From the NCBI GenBank assembly GCA_009781325.1, contig WQYJ01000015.1:1-19241 (forward strand): 19,241 nucleotides of DNA, given 5' to 3'. This document shows, piece after piece, positions 16,601-19,241 of the stretch. The position numbers and the translations under genes were made by a program. Each line of letters starts with the position of its first letter. Positions within the stretch are counted from its first letter, which is position 1. This stretch comes from Propionibacteriaceae bacterium (GTDB lineage Bacteria > Actinomycetota > Actinomycetes > Propionibacteriales > Propionibacteriaceae). A model generated the notes under the pieces. The model saw nothing but the letters and a program-made list of their open reading frames with translations, made no database searches and was not told the origin of the DNA.

Positions 16601-18523
16601 AACCGTCTGAGAGGTACGATCCACATCCAGCCACGAAACAGATAGGTCGGGGCCGCCCGGGACAAAGCGTACTGTGGAAGTAACTTGGTTCGATGTCACC
16701 GTGGCTGATGCTGCTGTGCCAGACGAGGTAGCGGTGACGGTGATCTCTTTGGCCGCAATGTCAGCTTGGGTAACGGTGTACGTACCTGTGCAGGTGGCTG
16801 AGGCATTGGGAGCCAGCGAGGTTGGTGAACACGTCACTGTTGGGTTTGTCCCGGTACCTGTGAAGGCTACGCGGTTGATGGTGAGGCCACCCACCGAGGT
16901 GTTTCCAGTGTTCTTCACAGTGAAGCTGAAGGTCACCTTGTCGCCTGTTGCGGTCATCGTTCCCGGATCATTAGCAGTCAGAGACAGGGACGCATTGCGG
17001 CTGACAGTCACTGTTGCTGAAGCTGGGTTGGATCCTATTTGCCCCGAGGAACCCGCCCTTGTGGCAGATGCCATGGCGGTGAGGTTCACCTGACCGGCGT
17101 CAATATCAGCCTGAGTCAGGGCATAGGAGGCCTGACATGTCGTCGATCCGCCTGCCGGGAGAGACGTCGAATTACACGTCACTGAGGGGCGGGTACCCGT
17201 ACCAGAGAACCCTGGGTTAGTTGCAGTGGGAGCTGACCCTGGTGCGGTCACCGTCAGGCCCGAAACTGCGACCGAACTCGGATTTGAAACAGAGAAGGTG
17301 TAGGTGACGCTCGACCCTGCTGATGAGACTGATGCGGGGGAAACCGATGCAGTCAAGTTCATGCGCGGCTGGGCAACATGAACAGTGAGTATCCCAACTG
17401 AACCCAGTGGGAAGGTCGTCGCTCCGGTCATCGAGACGTACTCGTACCCATCCGGAACGCCTGCGCGAGCATCTGCTTCTGTGAACCCTACGGGGTCTCC
17501 GGCAACACCTTCAAAGTGTGTTTGGGTTCCTGCTTTGGGGGTGAGCACCGCGCCATTGTTATCGTCATCAACGTATCTGACGTTGACGGAACTGTATTCG
17601 TGTGGTCCAACGAGACGCTCTCTGAAGGAAATTGTTACCGATTGTCCGGGCCCGATATTGCTCTGATTGACGTTGTACATGATGGCAGTATCGACATTTT
17701 CCTTCAGAACACTGCCTGGACGCTGACGGTCGAGAACTACCCAATTCTGAGGAACCATGGGTCGAGAGGCAAAGTTGGCTGTCTTGAAGTCCCCTGCCAG
17801 CAGTTGGTTTGCTTCCAACTTCTCCAGGTAGAGGCGGAAGGGATCTGATTCAATGAGAACTGTGTTGCGGTTTTGCACCACAATCGGAACATAGTCCCAC
17901 CCCACGAGTTCAGTGTCGATAAGAACCTGAAAACCTGTGTTAGAGATTGTTGAGCTGGAAGGATTCGTCAGGGTGATGGTGTGAGTCATGAAGCCATCCA
18001 TGGTGAAGTCAAGGACTTCACTGTAGGTCATCAATACATTGGAGACCCAGGCGCTGCCCGCAACCGCGATGGCAGTATTGCCTTGTTGAGACTTCGTATA
18101 GAACGCTGTTGGGGTCACCAACAACCATTGAGCAGTCCCAGCTCCATTGGTGTACCACAAACCTGATGTTGCTGAAAGGCCGTAGCTATAGGTGTAGAAC
18201 CAGTCCCAACCCGAGGCACTATCGTGGATGATATTGGCACCCAAGAGTGCTTGACCTCCGCCAGGAACACGCTTGTAGGGGACATTGCCTGTCAGTTTGT
18301 AGTCAATCCCATTTCTCTTGAAGCTCAGAGAGCCCAGTGCGGTTTCCGATGCCGGAAGGCCGCGGTTTGTCCACCCAGAGAAGTTGAGACTGCCGTTGGC
18401 ATTCTTTTGAGTGGATTCATAGCCCCATGGTGCGGCAAAGGAAGGGACGGCTGTTGTTACTGCAACGATGCATGCTACAACAACAATAGTGAGGCTCTTT
18501 CCAGCCTTCTTGAGAATGCGCAT
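10652..18523 (-). CDS. Adhesin A: giant multidomain cell-surface protein
   Basis: About 2623 aa. ATG 18523 is preferred to one eight codons upstream because AGGA precedes it by six bases and the signal peptide (MRILKK, core, AVPSFA) matches adhesin B. Residues 31-310 are the head shared with adhesin B, followed by a MUB B1-like module (about 312-385) without the B2 module. Two DUF11-type modules (about 388-620) precede a long run of Ig-like modules (Big_1/invasin type), linked by motifs such as CVNNCDP, CVENCDP and CVVNCDP. Near the end are one Ig-like domain of the adhesin B type (about 2310-2400), a further module with CINV and FVCYP (2401-2487) and a membrane-proximal domain with GHNFNPGESV, DNDG and PIGIHTLVLTG. 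The terminus has APTGG, a hydrophobic segment and a basic tail (RRAR), an atypical sortase signal. No catalytic motif seen. Expected role: wall-anchored adhesin on a very long stalk; ligand unknown. Confidence 0.93.
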   Translation of the reverse strand: MRILKKAGKSLTIVVVACIVAVTTAVPSFAAPWGYESTQKNANGSLNFSGWTNRGLPASETALGSLSFKRNGIDYKLTGNVPYKRVPGGGQALLGANIIHDSASGWDWFYTYSYGLSATSGLWYTNGAGTAQWLLVTPTAFYTKSQQGNTAIAVAGSAWVSNVLMTYSEVLDFTMDGFMTHTITLTNPSSSTISNTGFQVLIDTELVGWDYVPIVVQNRNTVLIESDPFRLYLEKLEANQLLAGDFKTANFASRPMVPQNWVVLDRQRPGSVLKENVDTAIMYNVNQSNIGPGQSVTISFRERLVGPHEYSSVNVRYVDDDNNGAVLTPKAGTQTHFEGVAGDPVGFTEADARAGVPDGYEYVSMTGATTFPLGSVGILTVHVAQPRMNLTASVSPASVSSAGSSVTYTFSVSNPSSVAVSGLTVTAPGSAPTATNPGFSGTGTRPSVTCNSTSLPAGGSTTCQASYALTQADIDAGQVNLTAMASATRAGSSGQIGSNPASATVTVSRNASLSLTANDPGTMTATGDKVTFSFTVKNTGNTSVGGLTINRVAFTGTGTNPTVTCSPTSLAPNASATCTGTYTVTQADIAAKEITVTATSSGTAASATVTSNQVTSTVRFVPGGPDLSVSWLDVDRTSQTVGKPVVATATIVDSYSNPVPGVTVTLGLDGSATFGAVTASRVDTTTCITNATGKCSVALTDKKAEVIHVTAVLMGSGEAKPIVGSGVAVTFTAGEPDPDPDCEDGLVGSNLSVDKSALSVSETSYATALITDAFCNPVPGVPVTFTLDAGSSALLTVTQATTDASGKAFASVTDNSAETVKLHARITQGEIHNSPVSITFSIGEFSYTRSTFTVVPQADLTDRSTWVAASTGSAYYTGILTAKDDYDNPILGLTLSDIVFTASSTDVAVTAVKDNNDGTYTVQYSSKVASATPTAKVTYQATAVGTPKPIPFKAGGPVIDPDCEDGLIGTNLSADPTSLQVGGTSKIIALVTDEFCNPVPDVPVDFTLMPGTSGVLTVTQATTNDAGLALADLRDDVAETVKVQGKISIGELRGSPVSVTFLSGDLSSVSSTFEVFITDPAASVVVADGVQSWTGRLVAKDAQGNLLTNLAASDMAFTGVPAGVTVSSVKNLGNGQYEVTYTSTVARSYTVALTYKGAQVGANKTITFVSGSVDARYSTVSVSPTEETVGLPVTVTVTAKDAHDNPVTGLTSTDIVIQGKSAGLPDLSVWGFAVSSDDGVYTYQATSKLVGDFEITATVTGVVLIQHPHVKFKPGGVCVNNCDPVDPRNVTRFEMVDNDQLADGVAKDSAKAYAYDTYGNAVPGAEVIVTDMSTGVVAGYLKPPSQTVSTGADGTAMVYWTSTKADTFTARGSIGGSYPPATNVMNDIRFSTGAADPSKSEMVITPTSPIVVGSAYTATVTIRDSHLNPVKNQAVAFSLTPATPAQLSESFCNTDAEGVCSVTISSRLVTEVSVRATVTKGGVPTDVGGNGDPAKASPQTVAFVAGSVCVENCDPIDPANITRVEVIVDGVEANGKASDMARAYAYDRFGNPVAGTRVESTTSDSALSIVAPIPATDISGQTIIEYRSLVAGAHVAKVTIDGKIPVTAVSMNGSTKDGSITVNFGSGAADPAHSTLTIDPTTPQVVGSDFVVTAHLKDVNDNAVSGAVVSFPTVTNLEFSENSCTSDGSGTCAVTVSSKIAGTYTISGRLGAVPVSNTVQARFTHGEVCVVNCDPVVPGNTTRVVVTVDGQEANGTARDSVTVYAYDYYGNAVVGAVVASAPVAGETNLAVQPAITPIGADATTTIWYTSTVRGAHKADVSVDSKTPAGSPVTLNYGSGAGSTATSSWVITPAGPLTVGEGPASTYTATATIKDATGNPVEDAVVVFTIDPLGPVFTPVSSCVTDNDGLCSVKVHSTRSGTYAVSAAIVAGPLTLAGTTQTAASIVWKADDVCSQAEGCQPVDPNLPAELRTRVEILANNQIADGVARDRVIVWAFDKWGNPVEGALVVSTSTSPALNIQTGIAAISREGSSTIWYTSTVAGDYVAAILVDGVRPVNAPVTLTFVSGPVCVVEDGCEPEGPGTDPARQTQVKVTTDYQPVDGKPDVVTGYAFDKFGNSVKNVTFDFVKSVSTDDLVIAPTCVTGNNGQCTANATAWVAGAHKAKASVGGTELINHGSPVTLNFVTGGVCVIEDDCVPVGPGTDPKNQTRVEITVNNQPVGTGRDEFKVFAFDKFGNSLKDVEFVITTDDTTLHLGDTSYHASVSLVTGAPGTATMKAHSNQRGSHIARVLVTGVELTQHGSPMNLRFMSRPVITSPGDGDLINDSTPTVSGTGDESGNTVTVTDKDGKELCTATVAEDLNWTCTVKTPLGDGDHTLVATEKDGAGNKSDPSAPVHITVDTQPPSDPIVDKSNGSQFTGNTDPDSKVTVFDGDDNPVDGCINVAPHDADGNFVCYPTVLVTEDDEAYVVAKDPAGNVSNRVPVVIDPIWAEVTYPQRSVGQDQIVTGHNFNPGESVCLVMNSDPVDLGCDEADNDGNVTITFIIPKDMPIGIHTLVLTGQRSGSASVDFMVTMVAGPDIVVKAPTGGNSQGSNSAPLWALACGLLLATLGIHASRRARGSNLSL
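15010..16330 (-). repeat. Tandem two-domain Ig-like repeats inside adhesin A
   Basis: Two copies of the same DPDC/FCNPVP pair module found in adhesin C, with a period of about 665 bases. The second copy contains TFEVFITDP, matching the last visible copy of adhesin C, so C carries one more middle copy. Confidence 0.7.
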
Positions 18524-18590
18524 TATCAATCCTGTCAATCGGTCCACAACCCTCCTTGGTTGCGGATCCCCCCCGGTTCACCTTATTGTC
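18524..18590 (-). promoter_or_regulatory. Conserved structured 5' leader of adhesin A
   Basis: Aligns with the adhesin B leader. The hairpin is CCGCAACC (18558-18565) with GGTTGTGG (18544-18551), eight pairs including one G-U, closing a 6-base loop. Where adhesin B has a G-C pair this one has A-T, so the pairing is kept by compensatory change. Confidence 0.6.
18530..18533 (-). promoter_or_regulatory. Shine-Dalgarno of adhesin A
   Basis: AGGA six bases before ATG 18523, in the context TGACAGGAT identical to adhesin B. This conservation fixes both starts. Confidence 0.7.
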
Positions 18591-18600
18591 TATCAACTCA

Positions 18601-18625
18601 AGTAGTTTCTGCCTTAGAAACTACT
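18601..18625. promoter_or_regulatory. Perfect inverted repeat in the adhesin A upstream region
   Basis: AGTAGTTTCT and AGAAACTACT form a perfect 10-bp stem around a 5-base loop, 78-102 bases upstream of the start and downstream of the candidate promoter. It may be an operator or a hairpin in the 5' untranslated region. Confidence 0.5.
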
Positions 18626-18656
18626 ACTGAAATTTCCCAACCCCATGAGTATGTCT

Positions 18657-18686
18657 ATCATGATTCTTGATAAATGACAAAGTCAA
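18657..18686 (-). promoter_or_regulatory. Candidate promoter of adhesin A
   Basis: The minus strand has TTGACT (18681-18686) and CATGAT (18657-18662) separated by 18 bases, five and four matches to the sigma-70-type boxes. It would start transcription near 18650, giving a leader of about 125 bases. Confidence 0.35.
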
Positions 18687-18775
18687 CCATGATTTGGACA
18701 TTGTGAGTTCATATTATTGTGCCCTGCTGTGGGACTTATGAGATATAGTTTTCTCGAATTATTTGCGATGAAACA

Positions 18776-18897
18776 CCCCCAGTCATCCTGCCGAAGGCAG
18801 GACCCCCGGCAGCCGACGTATGGACTGTGGAAAGACAACAGCTAACAGACCCTAGATTGGCCGCCGGGGATCCTGCCTGGCGGCAGGATGACCGCGG
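18776..18897. repeat. Composite palindrome R6, decayed copy
   Basis: Same plan as R2 and R3 but diverged: the left mini-hairpin is CCTGCCGAAGGCAGG, the centre barely pairs, and the right arm reads CCTGCCTGGCGGCAGG ending in ACCGCGG. Confidence 0.75.
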
Positions 18898-19021
18898 TGT
18901 GCTAGCGGGAATCTTGCCTGACGTCAGGATGACCGCGGTGTGCTACCTGGTTGTCTTGCCTGGCGGCAGGTTGACTGCGGTTTGCTAGCGGGAGCCTTGC
19001 CTGACGCCAGGATGACCGGGA
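18898..19021. repeat. Three tandem 41-42 bp hairpin repeats derived from the palindrome arm
   Basis: Units at 18898-18938, 18939-18980 and 18981-19021 begin TGTGCTA or TTTGCTA and end GACCGCGG, GACTGCGG or GACCGGGA. Each keeps the arm hairpin: CCTGACGTCAGG (a perfect palindrome), CCTGGCGGCAGG or CCTGACGCCAGG. They follow R6 directly and look like duplicated right arms. Confidence 0.7.
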
Positions 19022-19029
19022 GTATGCTT

Positions 19030-19241
19030 CCAGGACGGACATGTGTCGAGGGGACGTATAACTTGACCCACGCCGACTGGCACTTGGGAGTGGTTTCCTG
19101 CCCACAGCTTTCCTAGTCCACGTGTTAGTGATGTCTAGAGACAGAACTGTTACCGATGTTCAGATACATAACACTCTCCCCCCCGCTGCCGCGGCCCCCC
19201 CAGGGGGGCCTTGCCATAGAAGACGTGGTCGGGTCTGCGGG
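19030..19241. mobile_element. Partial second copy of the 366-bp element, opposite orientation, cut by window edge
   Basis: From CCAGGACGGAC onward the plus strand aligns with the reverse complement of the 10161-10526 element. Shared strings include ATGTGTCGAGGGGACG, ATAACTTGAC, GTGGTTTC, AGCTTTC and CAGAACTGTT, and the GC-rich hairpin (about 19193-19210). The outer end with the 17-bp terminal repeat is absent on the left, so the copy is truncated or rearranged there. Confidence 0.65.

Noticed and set aside
18898..19021. Possible CRISPR array
   Set aside because: Units are contiguous 41-42 bp repeats without unique spacers of fixed size, and no cas genes are present.

Overview
The window looks like a piece of an actinobacterial genome of moderate GC content. 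The strongest evidence is the head of the first adhesin, which follows the pattern of N-terminal head domains seen in many surface proteins of Streptomyces, Microbacterium and Corynebacterium relatives. The A-x-TGG cell-wall anchors and GC-rich terminator-like hairpins agree with this. I cannot name the genus. A host-associated member of the Actinomycetaceae or Bifidobacteriaceae type would fit mucus-binding adhesins, but that is inference.

Layout. Three very large surface-adhesin genes lie on the minus strand, transcribed right to left. Adhesin A (18523 to 10652, complete, about 2623 aa) has a signal peptide, a head shared with adhesin B, a MUB B1-like (MucBP-type) module, two DUF11-type modules, a long series of Ig-like modules, a membrane-proximal domain and a cell-wall anchor. 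Adhesin B (8856 to 5488, complete, about 1122 aa) has the same head, MUB B1-like and B2-like mucus-binding modules, four Ig-like repeats, an interrupted collagen-like stalk of 15 GDKG units and an anchor. Adhesin C (4713 to beyond the left edge, at least 1571 aa) has a different head joined to the same DUF11 and Ig-like stalk as adhesin A. Adhesin A therefore reads as a mosaic of the B-type front and the C-type stalk. The only other gene I support is a small lipoprotein at 9361-9810 on the plus strand, divergent from adhesin B. No sortase, transposase, tRNA, rRNA or CRISPR is seen.

The intergenic regions are unusually structured. A family of about 125-bp composite palindromes occurs at 5171-5380, 9106-9230, 9881-10546 and 18776-18897; each has two mirrored arms, and each arm is itself a small hairpin. 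One copy (9881-10546) has a second complete copy in its centre and a 366-bp non-coding element with 17-bp terminal inverted repeats and a 4-bp target duplication (TGGC) in its right arm. A partial second copy of the 366-bp element lies in opposite orientation at 19030-19241. Adhesins A and B share a conserved 5' leader with a base-paired hairpin just upstream of the ribosome-binding site, and the pairing is kept through compensatory substitution.

How it works together (inference): the locus is a surface-adhesin array whose proteins swap heads and expand or contract stalk repeats by recombination. A and B probably share post-transcriptional control through the common leader. The repeats isolate the transcription units and may help recombination between them.
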